This document shows positions 1 to 8,387 of a stretch of DNA of 64,000 bases, in pieces. Position 1 is the first letter of the stretch, and every line of letters begins with the position of its first letter. This stretch comes from Hyphomicrobiales bacterium. Its GTDB lineage: Bacteria; Pseudomonadota; Alphaproteobacteria; Rhizobiales; Rhizobiaceae. The stretch is from contig UCFC01000041.1 in the NCBI GenBank assembly GCA_900471515.1, forward strand, positions 1 through 64,000, written 5' to 3'. The translations under genes were made by a program, and so were the position numbers. The notes under the pieces are model-generated. The model had not been told where the DNA came from. It saw nothing but the letters and a program-made list of their open reading frames with translations, and made no database searches.

Positions 1-1
1 G

Positions 2-895
2 CCCACCCCATCGCCCGCCCTCGTCTCAAGAGCACAAAAGAACATCGCCGACCTGCAGGCGATCGTCCCGGACCACGAGCTCGTTCCAGTCGACATTTTC
101 GGCAGCGATCTTGCCGTAGTCGGCGGTCGCAACGTGGCGCGGTTCGTGGCGAAACAGAATTTCGACTCCGTCACCGACATCGTAGTTGATGTGAGCGCGT
201 TATCCGTCGGGACGAGCTTTCCGATCATCAGACTCCTAGTCGAGTACAGTCAGCGTGGAAAGGGCCCGCCCAATCTCCATCTGCTTGTCGCCCACAATCC
301 TGCCCTGGATGGAGCGATCAAGACGATTGCCAGCGATTCTCCCGGATATGTGCATGGCTTTGTTGGCGGTCTTACGCTCAACAAGTTCGCGGGAGCGGCC
401 AAGCTGTGGCTGCCTCAACTTGCCACCGGCAAACGGGCGGCGCTCGATCGCTTGTACGATTTCGTTTCGCCGCATGACACCTGCCCGATCCTGCCGTTCC
501 CGTCGATGGATCCCCGCCTTGGCGACAACCTCGCCGAGGAATTCATGGTCGAACTGGACAGTGCCTGGTCGGTGGATACGCGTGATATCGTCTATGCCGA
601 CGAACGGGACCCTCTCGATCTCTACCGGACGATCCTACGGCTCGACGACCTGCGCAAACCGGTTTTTTCCGAGGTTGGCGGATCGCGGCTCGTTCTTTCC
701 CCGCTCGGAAGCAAGGTGATGGCACTTGGAGCGCTGATGGCAGCGCTCGAAAGGAATTTACCAGTCGCTTACCTTGAGGCATTAGGTTATGATTTAGAGG
801 CATCAGTCTCGGACGCCCCAGATTCAACGCATCTGGTTCATATATGGTTGGAGGGAGACGTTTACCCACAGCCAAGGCCGCTGCTACACACATGA
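2..895 (+). CDS. Unrecognised protein, 5' end outside the window
   Basis: The frame is open from the first complete codon, so the N-terminus lies to the left of the window; a GTG at 134 is an internal alternative start but nothing favours it. I do not recognise the family. The visible part has alternating hydrophobic segments such as IVVDVSALSVG and LHLLVAHNP, typical of an alpha/beta fold with parallel strands, and no signal peptide or membrane segment. It ends 15 bases before the PfkB-type kinase gene on the same strand, so the two are probably one operon and may act in one pathway. Its neighbours are defence genes, which allows but does not prove a defence role. Confidence 0.6.
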   Translation, partial: PTPSPALVSRAQKNIADLQAIVPDHELVPVDIFGSDLAVVGGRNVARFVAKQNFDSVTDIVVDVSALSVGTSFPIIRLLVEYSQRGKGPPNLHLLVAHNPALDGAIKTIASDSPGYVHGFVGGLTLNKFAGAAKLWLPQLATGKRAALDRLYDFVSPHDTCPILPFPSMDPRLGDNLAEEFMVELDSAWSVDTRDIVYADERDPLDLYRTILRLDDLRKPVFSEVGGSRLVLSPLGSKVMALGALMAALERNLPVAYLEALGYDLEASVSDAPDSTHLVHIWLEGDVYPQPRPLLHT

Positions 896-910
896 AAGGA
901 CGAGCGCTTC

Positions 911-1981
911 ATGAAGCAGATCGTCGACAGACCCAAGATTTTCGGCACAGGACTGGTTGCCCTTGACCTCGTAATGGGTCTCGATCCGAACTCGCCAGTG
1001 CAATCGTGGGCAGGCGGCACGTGCGGAAACGTGATGGCGATCATGGCCTATCTGGGGTGGGACGCATATCCGATTGCCAGAATGAACGGCGATCCTGCTT
1101 CCGAGCGGGTGCGCGCCGATCTTGGATTTTGGAATGTGCATCTCGATTTTGCCAATAGCGCGCCGACGGGTCACACGCCTATTATCATCCAACAAATCAA
1201 GCGCGGCCGGGACGGCACTCCCACACATCGTTTTCTATGGACATGTCCGCATTGTGGCCAGCGTTTGCCAAGCTTCAGACCTGTCACCCAGGCCGCAGTG
1301 GAGACCATAGTTCCACATCTCAAGCATTCCTCCGTTTTCTTTCTCGACCGGTTGTCGCGCGCCGCGCTGACGCTGGCTGCTGATGCCGCGTCTGAAGGGG
1401 CTGTCGTGGTCTTCGAGCCGTCGGGGAAGACAGATGACAAGCTTTTCGCGGAGGCACTTAGCTTGGCGCATGTGGTCAAATATTCGGATCAGCGTCTCTC
1501 CGAAGCCGGCGGGGCGATGTCCGAGGGGACAGCTACACTCGTCGAAATCCAGACAACTGGAGCCGACGGACTGCGGTATCGTCACCGCCTTGATGGTGTG
1601 GTTTCGCAGTGGATACAAATCCCTGCCTTTTCCGCCCCCCGACTTGTCGATAGTTGCGGCTCCGGTGACTGGTGCACCGGTGGCTTCCTTGCGAAGGCTG
1701 CAAGCGATGGTCTGGCGGAGCTCAAGGGCCGGGGTGATGCCGGCCTGACGGATGCACTGCGGTTTGGTCAGGCGCTCGCCGCCTGGAACTGCGGTTTCGA
1801 GGGTGCGCGGGGAGGAATGTATCTGGTCGGCCGGTCGGACTTCGATCGACAGATCAAGTCGATCTTGGACGGACGTCCGACATTGGTCGCGATTGATCCG
1901 ACGATAAAGATTGGCGCGTCCGTCGCCTGCCCGGCTTGCCCGGATCAACCGCAAAAGCGGCCTGTCCGGTCGGCTGCCTGA
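911..1981 (+). CDS. PfkB/ribokinase-family kinase-like protein
   Basis: Ribokinase-fold protein of 356 residues. The start is ATG with AAAGGA nine bases upstream. The N-terminal block (FGTGLVALDLVMG, then AGGTCGNV) matches the sugar/nucleoside-binding entrance of PfkB proteins. Near residue 248 DSCGSGDWCTGGF corresponds to the family's anion-hole and catalytic-base signature (usually D-T-x-G-A-G-D). Family members phosphorylate sugars or nucleosides with ATP; the substrate here cannot be read from sequence. Unusual is a CPHCG motif near residue 112 and a Cys-x-x-Cys near the C-terminus, which could bind zinc. It follows the unrecognised gene at 2-895. The fold is clear, the function is not. 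Confidence 0.75.
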   Translation: MKQIVDRPKIFGTGLVALDLVMGLDPNSPVQSWAGGTCGNVMAIMAYLGWDAYPIARMNGDPASERVRADLGFWNVHLDFANSAPTGHTPIIIQQIKRGRDGTPTHRFLWTCPHCGQRLPSFRPVTQAAVETIVPHLKHSSVFFLDRLSRAALTLAADAASEGAVVVFEPSGKTDDKLFAEALSLAHVVKYSDQRLSEAGGAMSEGTATLVEIQTTGADGLRYRHRLDGVVSQWIQIPAFSAPRLVDSCGSGDWCTGGFLAKAASDGLAELKGRGDAGLTDALRFGQALAAWNCGFEGARGGMYLVGRSDFDRQIKSILDGRPTLVAIDPTIKIGASVACPACPDQPQKRPVRSAA

Positions 1982-1995
1982 TCCTGCGGCTCATG

Positions 1996-2020
1996 CGGGC
2001 CTATTTCAGGAATAGGCCCG
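1996..2020. terminator. Hairpin between convergent genes
   Basis: A perfect 10-base inverted repeat (CGGGCCTATT / AATAGGCCCG) with a 5-base loop sits between the convergent kinase gene and the 79-residue gene and overlaps the latter's stop codon. It probably stops transcription from both sides, although neither side has a long T run. Confidence 0.55.
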
Positions 2021-2240
2021 TCTTCGCATTGCGACTACGCACGACAGGGCGCGGATCGGAATCCACGCTCGCTTCGAACTCGCGAATTTTCTTAGCCAAG
2101 TCGGATGCCTTTCGAGCATGATCCGTCGGCTCGGACGCGAGATATTCGGAATATTTCGTCTTCACAGCCGTCCGGATCGCAGTGCTGGAATTGCTTTTCG
2201 CACCGGTCTTTGCTGTCCGCGAAAGCATTTTAACGGCCAT
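2001..2240 (-). CDS. Small basic protein coupled to the patatin gene
   Basis: Protein of 79 residues beginning MAVKMLSRTAKTG, rich in Lys, Ser and Thr in its first half and predicted helical in the middle (ARKASDLAKKIREFEAS). I recognise no family. Its ATG lies 11 bases inside the end of the patatin gene, so translation is probably coupled and the two proteins are likely made together. It could be a regulator or partner of the lipase, but that rests on gene order only. No signal peptide or membrane segment is visible. Confidence 0.6.
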   Translation of the reverse strand: MAVKMLSRTAKTGAKSNSSTAIRTAVKTKYSEYLASEPTDHARKASDLAKKIREFEASVDSDPRPVVRSRNAKTGLFLK

Positions 2241-3843
2241 TGAGCAACTCCCTTTCAACGGTCTCCAGAAACTGGAACTCCTTCAATATAAGAGCTTCCA
2301 GTGTATCCAGCAACTCCTGCTGAACATCCTGGTCGAACTCAAGCTCGAGGTCGCTGTCGAGCGTCACAACGATCCTTGTTCGCTGATCGATATCCATGGG
2401 AACGCAAAGAACCCAGCTTAGATCCCTCCAGATTAGCTTTCGAAGCCAGCGATCCTGCGGAGCAGACAGGCTCTTGTTCCAGATCTCAGCGTCGCTCTTG
2501 GAGACATACAAGGTCTGGTTTTCACTCCAGGCCTGTCCGATTAGGGAGCGCTCGACGGGCAGGCAGATCCGCTCATCCGAGAGATCGTCATATCCGGAAC
2601 TAAACTCAAGCCGGACGGTGCGGTTTCGCGGGCTGATCGGGATGCCGATTGCGATGCGCGTCTTGAACGTGCGGTCCTGCGATCCTGCCGCCATAAGGGC
2701 TGCATCAACGAGGTCATGGCATCGCAGCGCCACGCTCTCGCATTTCTCGTTGATGATCCGCGGCAATTCGATCATGCGGGCGATAAGGCTTCCGTCGCAA
2801 AAGGTCTCCGTCTTGTGAACAACATCAGCCGCGCGCTCCCGGCCGATGTCGAAATCTAGAAGGCCGAGATCGACAACGAGACGTTCTGATGTAAGACGGT
2901 CGACACCGCGCTTGTTGAGAATGCCCGATCCGAAGATCATGGTCCTGACTGCCGATCCCAATGTCCATCCAGGCGCCGCGCTGTTCAGGCCTCCACCGAC
3001 ACTGATCTCGATGGCCGCGGTTAACGCGTCGCGATCGATAGAGCGTTCGTCGTCAAACGTCCACGCCGGCAGGTTGGAGACCAGTCCTCCGTCCATATAC
3101 CAATTGCCGTCAACGTACCGTGGTTTGAAAACGCCTGGGATGGCGATAGATGCGCAGACCGCATCCGAGACAGCCACATCCGGCGTCGTCTCGGCGGAAA
3201 ATACCGTAAGCTCCTGCTTCGTTATATTGGCGGCAACGATCTTCAATGGCAAACGCCCCGCGTCGGCCAGGTCCCTGAAGGTAACCGCTTTTCCTTTCCG
3301 CTGGCCATGGTGTTTGATCGCAATCAGCTGGTCGAGGCCCACTTTGACGGTATCGAGAGATACGACACCGTTCATGAAAAACGCTGCGCAGCCGGCTAAT
3401 GCGAACAGAACCAGCAAGAGAACTGCCAATGCGGCTTGCGGGAAGAACCACAAACCGCTCAGCGCAACAGCCAGAACGAGGAACGCGAAGACCTTCAGCA
3501 ACCATCCATTGGCGATAAGGAAGCGGATCGCGCGAATTCTGCGCCAGGCGGCATCGCCGAAGAGCTTGGCCGGTGTTCGCGCTGGCTCGTTCGTGCGCGT
3601 TGCGTCGTCGTTACCTACGTCGAGATCGAGACTGTCGAGAATATTGGTGCCAGCCCGGTCCGAAAACAGTTCATCGGCGGTATAGCCGGCGCAAGCGAGA
3701 GCAGCCAAGATGGCGCCAGCGGAGGTGCCTGCCAATCCTGAGATTTCGACGTTATGTTTGGACAGGGACCGGAAGGCGCCTACGTGACCAAGTCCGCGGG
3801 CTCCAGCACCTTCAAAGACACAATAAACTCTCTGTTTTTCCAA
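2230..3843 (-). CDS. Patatin-like phospholipase with membrane hairpin and C-terminal GAF-like region
   Basis: Patatin-family lipid acyl hydrolase, about 537 residues. The glycine-rich oxyanion loop (GAGARGLGHVGA), the nucleophile elbow GTSAG and the catalytic Asp in DGG (MDGGLVSNLP) are all present, so the Ser-Asp dyad is intact. Between the serine and aspartate blocks are two adjacent hydrophobic stretches (VFAFLVLAVALSGLWFF and ALAVLLLVLFALAGCAAFF), a likely membrane hairpin. The last 150 residues resemble a GAF-type sensor domain. The start chosen is TTG at 3843, eight bases after GGAGAG; an in-frame TTG at 3873 has no ribosome site. Patatin effectors occur in antiphage systems such as CBASS, but no cyclase gene is nearby. 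A defence role is inferred from the QatABCD operon beside it. Confidence 0.85.
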   Translation of the reverse strand: MEKQRVYCVFEGAGARGLGHVGAFRSLSKHNVEISGLAGTSAGAILAALACAGYTADELFSDRAGTNILDSLDLDVGNDDATRTNEPARTPAKLFGDAAWRRIRAIRFLIANGWLLKVFAFLVLAVALSGLWFFPQAALAVLLLVLFALAGCAAFFMNGVVSLDTVKVGLDQLIAIKHHGQRKGKAVTFRDLADAGRLPLKIVAANITKQELTVFSAETTPDVAVSDAVCASIAIPGVFKPRYVDGNWYMDGGLVSNLPAWTFDDERSIDRDALTAAIEISVGGGLNSAAPGWTLGSAVRTMIFGSGILNKRGVDRLTSERLVVDLGLLDFDIGRERAADVVHKTETFCDGSLIARMIELPRIINEKCESVALRCHDLVDAALMAAGSQDRTFKTRIAIGIPISPRNRTVRLEFSSGYDDLSDERICLPVERSLIGQAWSENQTLYVSKSDAEIWNKSLSAPQDRWLRKLIWRDLSWVLCVPMDIDQRTRIVVTLDSDLELEFDQDVQQELLDTLEALILKEFQFLETVERELLNGR

Positions 3844-3967
3844 GAAAACAACTCTCCGATGATCGAGCAACAAGGAGGCCTGCCTTAGGCTCTATACTCC
3901 GCTACGATCGCTTATCGCAAATGCTGTCCTGTTTTTGTGTGAACGATCGCCGGGTAATACCCAAACG

Positions 3968-4108
3968 ATGGAGAGGGCGGTGATTTACCGCGCGACCGAG
4001 CAAGCAATGAACCGTGCGCTGGAGTCCATCATCTTTCTTGCTTTCGTTGACGAAATGCTTGCCAAAGTTGCAGCCCTAGAAGAAAACAATAAACAAACTT
4101 TAGAATAG
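3968..4108 (+). CDS. Possible 46-residue protein ahead of qatA
   Basis: An ATG-initiated frame of 46 codons ending in TAG, 42 bases before qatA. The translation contains a strongly amphipathic helical run (ATEQAMNRALESIIFLAFVD) and an acidic tail. It fills most of the interval between the patatin gene and qatA. No good ribosome binding site is visible and no family is recognised, so it may be a short leader peptide, a small antitoxin-like partner or chance. Confidence 0.35.
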   Translation: MERAVIYRATEQAMNRALESIIFLAFVDEMLAKVAALEENNKQTLE

Positions 4109-4150
4109 CAGGGTGCTCGGGCGGGAGCTATTCGATCAGGACGGGAGCCG

Positions 4151-6121
4151 ATGATCCTAACGGACAACGAAACTAAGGTCGATCTTCTCAACAACGAGGC
4201 GATCGCCACGACGATCATTCAGCTCCTGCGAGATCGGCCTGATCAACCGGTGACGATCGGCGTGCATGGTGACTGGGGAGCCGGCAAATCGAGCGTGTTG
4301 GAGATGATCGAAGCTGGATTTGAGAAGGAATCGAAAGTCCTTTGCCTCAAGTTCAACGGATGGCGTTTTCAGGGCTTCGAGGATGCCAAGATCGCCCTGA
4401 TCGAGGGCATCGTCACCGGGCTCATCGATAAGCGGCCGGCGCTGACGCGGGCAGGGGACGCCGTGAAGGATGTGTTCCGCCGCATCGACTGGCTCAAGGT
4501 CGCGAAGAAAGCTGGCGGTCTCGCTTTCACGGCGTTTACGGGCATCCCCACGCCCGATCAAATCGGTGCAATCGTCGGCTCGTTGGAGGGATTCCTCTCC
4601 GATCCGACGAAGCTCGCCACCAAGGATAATGTCCAGTCGGCTATCGATAGCGTAAAGGGGCTGCTGAAAGAAGGGGAAGGTGAAAGCGCCAACGTTCCGG
4701 AGGAGATCAACGCCTTCCGAAAAGCCTTCGACGAGCTCCTTGAAAAGGCCGGCGTTGAACAACTTGTCGTCCTTATCGATGACCTCGACCGTTGCCTCCC
4801 TGACACAGCCATCGAAACTCTGGAAGCGGTCCGGCTATTTGTCTTCACGTCACGGACCGCGTTCGTGGTCGCGGCCGACGAGGCGATGATCGAGTACGCC
4901 GTGCGCAAGCATTTCCCGGATCTGCCTGATACGACCGGACCGCAGACATATGCCCGCAACTATCTCGAGAAGCTGGTCCAGGTCCCATTTCGGATTCCCG
5001 CCCTCGGCGACACCGAGACGCGCATCTATGTGACGTTGCTGCTCGTCGGGTCCGAACTGGGTGACGACGATCCGGCATTCAACAAACTGATTGGCGTCGC
5101 ACGAGAGCGATTGAAGCGTCCTTGGACCTCAGGTGCGTTGGATTCCGCCTCGGTCAGGACCGCCCTTGGCGACAAGGCATCCCGTGCGAATAATGCGCTT
5201 GCCCTTAGCGATCAGATTGGACCGATCCTCGCCAGTGGCACGAAGGGCAACCCACGACAGATCAAGCGCTTCCTTAATACGCTAGTTCTGCGACAGCGGA
5301 CCGCCGAGGCGCGGGGTTTCGGTGATGACGTGAAGCTGCCCGTCCTAGCCAAGCTGATGCTCGCCGAACGGTTCATTCCGCGGTTGTTCGACCAGATCGC
5401 CGCTGCAGCCGCCGCTGCGAGCGATGGCAAATGCCCCGATCTGGCTTCTCTAGAAGCCGCAGCGAAAGTGAAGGAGGACGACAAAACGAAGGCGAAGGCG
5501 GCGAAAACAACCGCTAAAGAAGCCGAAGGCACGAAACCCGCGCTTGAAGTGGTGAAGTCTACCGAAAGTGCGCTTTTGGGTGAATGGCTCTCGTCGCCCG
5601 CGATCAGGGCTTGGGCAATCGTGCCCACGATAATCGGCGAGGAGGATCTCCGGCCATATCTGTTCGTCGCCAAGGATCGGAAGGACTATTTTGGCGCCGC
5701 CTCCGTTCTCGGACATCTGTCGGCTGTCGTCGAACAACTCTTCGGCGGGAAGTTGGTCGTACAGGGTCTCGAAGCCGATCTCAGGCGGCTCGCGCCACCA
5801 GAGGCGGCACAGGTGTTCGAAGCGGTTCGCGGCCGCATCGTCGGCGCGGACGCATTCGACACAGAGCCTGCCGGTGCGGCAGGTCTCGCGGTATTGATCA
5901 AGGCCCATCCCACGCTTCAGGGCCAACTCCTGGATTTCCTCGACGCACTTCCTCGAGATCGCCTCGGTCCATGGGTCTGCGGAGGCTGGGAGGGTGTCAT
6001 TAAGGACGGAGAAGCCGTCCAGCGTTACGATCGACTGCTGCAGACATGGGGTAAGGATGGTGGGCTAATGCTGAAGACGGCGGCCAACGGTGTGTTACGC
6101 ACCCGGCAGGGAGGCCGCTGA
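4151..6121 (+). CDS. qatA: QatA, KAP-family P-loop NTPase of the Qat defence system
   Basis: ATPase of 656 residues, first gene of a four-gene overlapping operon. Walker A is at residues 37-48 (GVHGDWGAGKSS) and Walker B at 205-213 (LVVLIDDLD, followed by RCLPD), the arrangement of KAP NTPases, with the usual long helical insert between them. A Lys/Ala-rich linker lies near residues 435-465 and the C-terminal third is helical. No strong transmembrane segment is seen, unlike many KAP proteins. It is followed by QatB, a QueC-like protein and a TatD-like nuclease, exactly the QatABCD order shown to protect against phage (Gao and colleagues, 2020). ATG start with GGGAG upstream; the stop overlaps the next ATG by one base. 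Confidence 0.93.
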   Translation: MILTDNETKVDLLNNEAIATTIIQLLRDRPDQPVTIGVHGDWGAGKSSVLEMIEAGFEKESKVLCLKFNGWRFQGFEDAKIALIEGIVTGLIDKRPALTRAGDAVKDVFRRIDWLKVAKKAGGLAFTAFTGIPTPDQIGAIVGSLEGFLSDPTKLATKDNVQSAIDSVKGLLKEGEGESANVPEEINAFRKAFDELLEKAGVEQLVVLIDDLDRCLPDTAIETLEAVRLFVFTSRTAFVVAADEAMIEYAVRKHFPDLPDTTGPQTYARNYLEKLVQVPFRIPALGDTETRIYVTLLLVGSELGDDDPAFNKLIGVARERLKRPWTSGALDSASVRTALGDKASRANNALALSDQIGPILASGTKGNPRQIKRFLNTLVLRQRTAEARGFGDDVKLPVLAKLMLAERFIPRLFDQIAAAAAAASDGKCPDLASLEAAAKVKEDDKTKAKAAKTTAKEAEGTKPALEVVKSTESALLGEWLSSPAIRAWAIVPTIIGEEDLRPYLFVAKDRKDYFGAASVLGHLSAVVEQLFGGKLVVQGLEADLRRLAPPEAAQVFEAVRGRIVGADAFDTEPAGAAGLAVLIKAHPTLQGQLLDFLDALPRDRLGPWVCGGWEGVIKDGEAVQRYDRLLQTWGKDGGLMLKTAANGVLRTRQGGR

Positions 6122-7020
6122 TGGGCACATCCAGTGCATTTGGTGGTCAGAGCGGCAGCACCCCTCTTGTCCCCAGCTGGCTTGGGGATGACGGCGCCGC
6201 GCCGGCAGCGCCAGATGGTGCGCCTGCTTCTCTAGGTCAGCCGCCGGACGGCGCTCCCCCTGACGGAACATCACCCGACGCGCCACCGGTTGCGCCAGCG
6301 AGACCTCCACTGCCACCGATCGCGGATCCGACCCGCTTTTCGGCGGCCCGCAACAATTTTTCGCGCTTCGCCGGATCCGGGGGTGATGACCGCAGAAGTC
6401 TCGGTCGCGCAGTGTCTCACTATGTTGGTTCGTCGTCTGGCGGCGCACGTACGGCGGCCGCGCGGATGGGATCGGCACGGAGCGCCGGCAGTCGCCTGCT
6501 CGGCTTCTTGTCGGATGCAGTCAACCGTGGCGCCACCGAAGCATTGCGCGCCCTCAACCTCGACGGCCTGGCCGGCAGACCGATCGAAGAGATATTTCTT
6601 GGCCTCGCAGATTATGTCTGCCCCGATGGTGGGTCGATCGATGAAGGTATCGCCCGTGAAGCCTTCATAGAAACCATCGCCGACCTCGCCGGAGCCGGCA
6701 TCACCGACCTCGACGGCATCAGCGCTGAGCAGATGCAGACTGTTTTCGAACTGTATGCGACGAATGCGATCGAAGCCCGCCTCTGCAACGATATCGGAGC
6801 AAGGACAGTGACACTGCCCAGCGACAGCCGGGAAGCCGCGCGCGTACAGACGCAACTCAACGATTTCATCAGGCGCGGGGTTGCCGATGCACTGACGACG
6901 GCGCGAGCTGCGGCCGCTGCGCTGACGCCCGATCGGGTGCTCGCCTTTGTCGGACGCGTCTATGAGCAGGCATTCGGCATCCTTCGGGTTATGGGTGATG
7001 CGGAGGCGGAGGGCGAATGA
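6121..7020 (+). CDS. qatB: QatB, Qat defence system component
   Basis: Protein of 299 residues translated from an ATG overlapping the qatA stop by one base. The first 85 residues are low-complexity and rich in Pro, Gly, Ala and Ser; the rest is a compact helical region (for example SDAVNRGATEALRALNLDGL and TIADLAGAGITDLDGI). No catalytic motif is visible, and the family has no known biochemical activity. Identification rests on position between the KAP NTPase and the QueC-like gene and on size and composition, which fit QatB. It also overlaps qatC by four bases (ATGA), so the operon is translationally coupled throughout. Confidence 0.85.
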   Translation: MGTSSAFGGQSGSTPLVPSWLGDDGAAPAAPDGAPASLGQPPDGAPPDGTSPDAPPVAPARPPLPPIADPTRFSAARNNFSRFAGSGGDDRRSLGRAVSHYVGSSSGGARTAAARMGSARSAGSRLLGFLSDAVNRGATEALRALNLDGLAGRPIEEIFLGLADYVCPDGGSIDEGIAREAFIETIADLAGAGITDLDGISAEQMQTVFELYATNAIEARLCNDIGARTVTLPSDSREAARVQTQLNDFIRRGVADALTTARAAAAALTPDRVLAFVGRVYEQAFGILRVMGDAEAEGE

Positions 7021-8387
7021 GAAGACATGTTATCACTGGCCGCTACGGGCCTGGCGATCGTGACCTTATGCCACTGGGCGATGGAGAAGCCGAAACCCAG
7101 CTCGACCTCATCGTCGGCGAACGAACACTCGACCATGGGATCGGGCGCGCATTGACCGATGTTTCTCGCCTCGGGGTCTTCCCGTCGGAAATGGGCGTGG
7201 ATCTCTTGGTATTGGCGGCACATGTTCATGCTGCCGACACCCGCGTCTCGCGCGACAGCGAATCCCAGGATGGCTGGACGCGCGAATTGCGTTTGATCGT
7301 CCCTGTATCGGACGTGACCCGCTGGCGGCGCGCCGCCTCGACATTCGAAAGACTGTTGAACTTCCTCACTGGCGATCGTTGGTCTCTTGGATTTCGTCCT
7401 CGTCCACCGCGCTTCGCGCGCGTGGCGCCTACGGCTCCGGCAAGGCTGCTAGGACCTCTTTTCGACGACCTCGCCCTGTTCTCAGGCGGCCTCGACAGTC
7501 TGATCGGAGCGATCGATGCCCTCGAGGCGGGCCGTATCCCGCTGCTCATCAGCCATGCCGGCGAAGGCGCTACCAGCGATGCGCAAGGAACAATCTACGA
7601 CGCGCTCAAGGCGCAGTATCGCGGACGGGGCTTCGAGCGGCTGCGTCTCTGGATGGCGTTTCCCGATGGTTTAGTCCATGGGTCGGCCGGGGAGAACACC
7701 ACGCGAGGACGATCTTTCCTCTTCTTCGCTCTGGGGATATTTGCTGGCACCGGCCTTGAGAGAGCCTTCACTCTGAAAGTACCCGAAAACGGCCTGATCG
7801 CGGTTAACGTGCCGCTCGACCCGCTCCGGCTCGGCGCGCTGAGCACGCGCACGACGCATCCCTTCTATATCGCCCGTTGGAATGATGCCTTGGGCGAGCT
7901 CGGGATCCCGGGCCGCATTGAGAACCCCTATTGGGATCGCACGAAAGGGGAAATGGCAGGGGAATGCGCCAACCCGACGCTTCTCCGTAAGCTCACGTCG
8001 GCATCGCTCTCCTGCGCCTCCCCCACGAAAGGGAGATGGCAAGGGCTCGGCACGCAACACTGCGGCTATTGCCTGCCTTGTCTTATACGGCGCGCGGCCC
8101 TGCTTAAGGGCTTGCGGCCTGATGCCGATCCGACGGTCTATACTATGCCCGATCTCGCCTCTCAAGTGCTGGACACCCGCCAATCGGAAGGCGTGCAGGT
8201 CCGCTCCTTCCAGCTCGCCATCGAGCGCCTTCGGGCGCGGCCGGGACTGGCGCCGATCCTCATTCACAAACCGGGACCGCTGTTCGATGAAAGTCCGCAG
8301 CGCCAAGCCGTGCTCGCGGATGTCTATAGACGCGGCCTTGAGGAGGTGGGTGAACTCCTGAAAGGCGTGAGGACGAGGCCGGGATGA
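7017..8387 (+). CDS. qatC: QatC, QueC-like PP-loop enzyme of the Qat system
   Basis: Protein of 456 residues related to 7-cyano-7-deazaguanine synthase QueC. The PP-loop SGGLDS (residues 156-161) that grips the pyrophosphate of ATP is intact. Four cysteines near the C-terminus (C333, C349, C352, C355; HCGYCLPC) match the zinc site of QueC. The extra 150 N-terminal residues are characteristic of the longer QatC type. QueC converts a carboxy-deazapurine to a nitrile with ATP and ammonia; the Qat target is not known and may be a protein or nucleic acid modification. It overlaps qatB and qatD by four bases each. Confidence 0.92.
   Translation: MRRHVITGRYGPGDRDLMPLGDGEAETQLDLIVGERTLDHGIGRALTDVSRLGVFPSEMGVDLLVLAAHVHAADTRVSRDSESQDGWTRELRLIVPVSDVTRWRRAASTFERLLNFLTGDRWSLGFRPRPPRFARVAPTAPARLLGPLFDDLALFSGGLDSLIGAIDALEAGRIPLLISHAGEGATSDAQGTIYDALKAQYRGRGFERLRLWMAFPDGLVHGSAGENTTRGRSFLFFALGIFAGTGLERAFTLKVPENGLIAVNVPLDPLRLGALSTRTTHPFYIARWNDALGELGIPGRIENPYWDRTKGEMAGECANPTLLRKLTSASLSCASPTKGRWQGLGTQHCGYCLPCLIRRAALLKGLRPDADPTVYTMPDLASQVLDTRQSEGVQVRSFQLAIERLRARPGLAPILIHKPGPLFDESPQRQAVLADVYRRGLEEVGELLKGVRTRPG

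Noticed and set aside
2230..3843. CBASS system around the patatin gene
   Set aside because: No CD-NTase (cyclase) gene is present near it; the neighbours are a PfkB-like kinase and the Qat operon.
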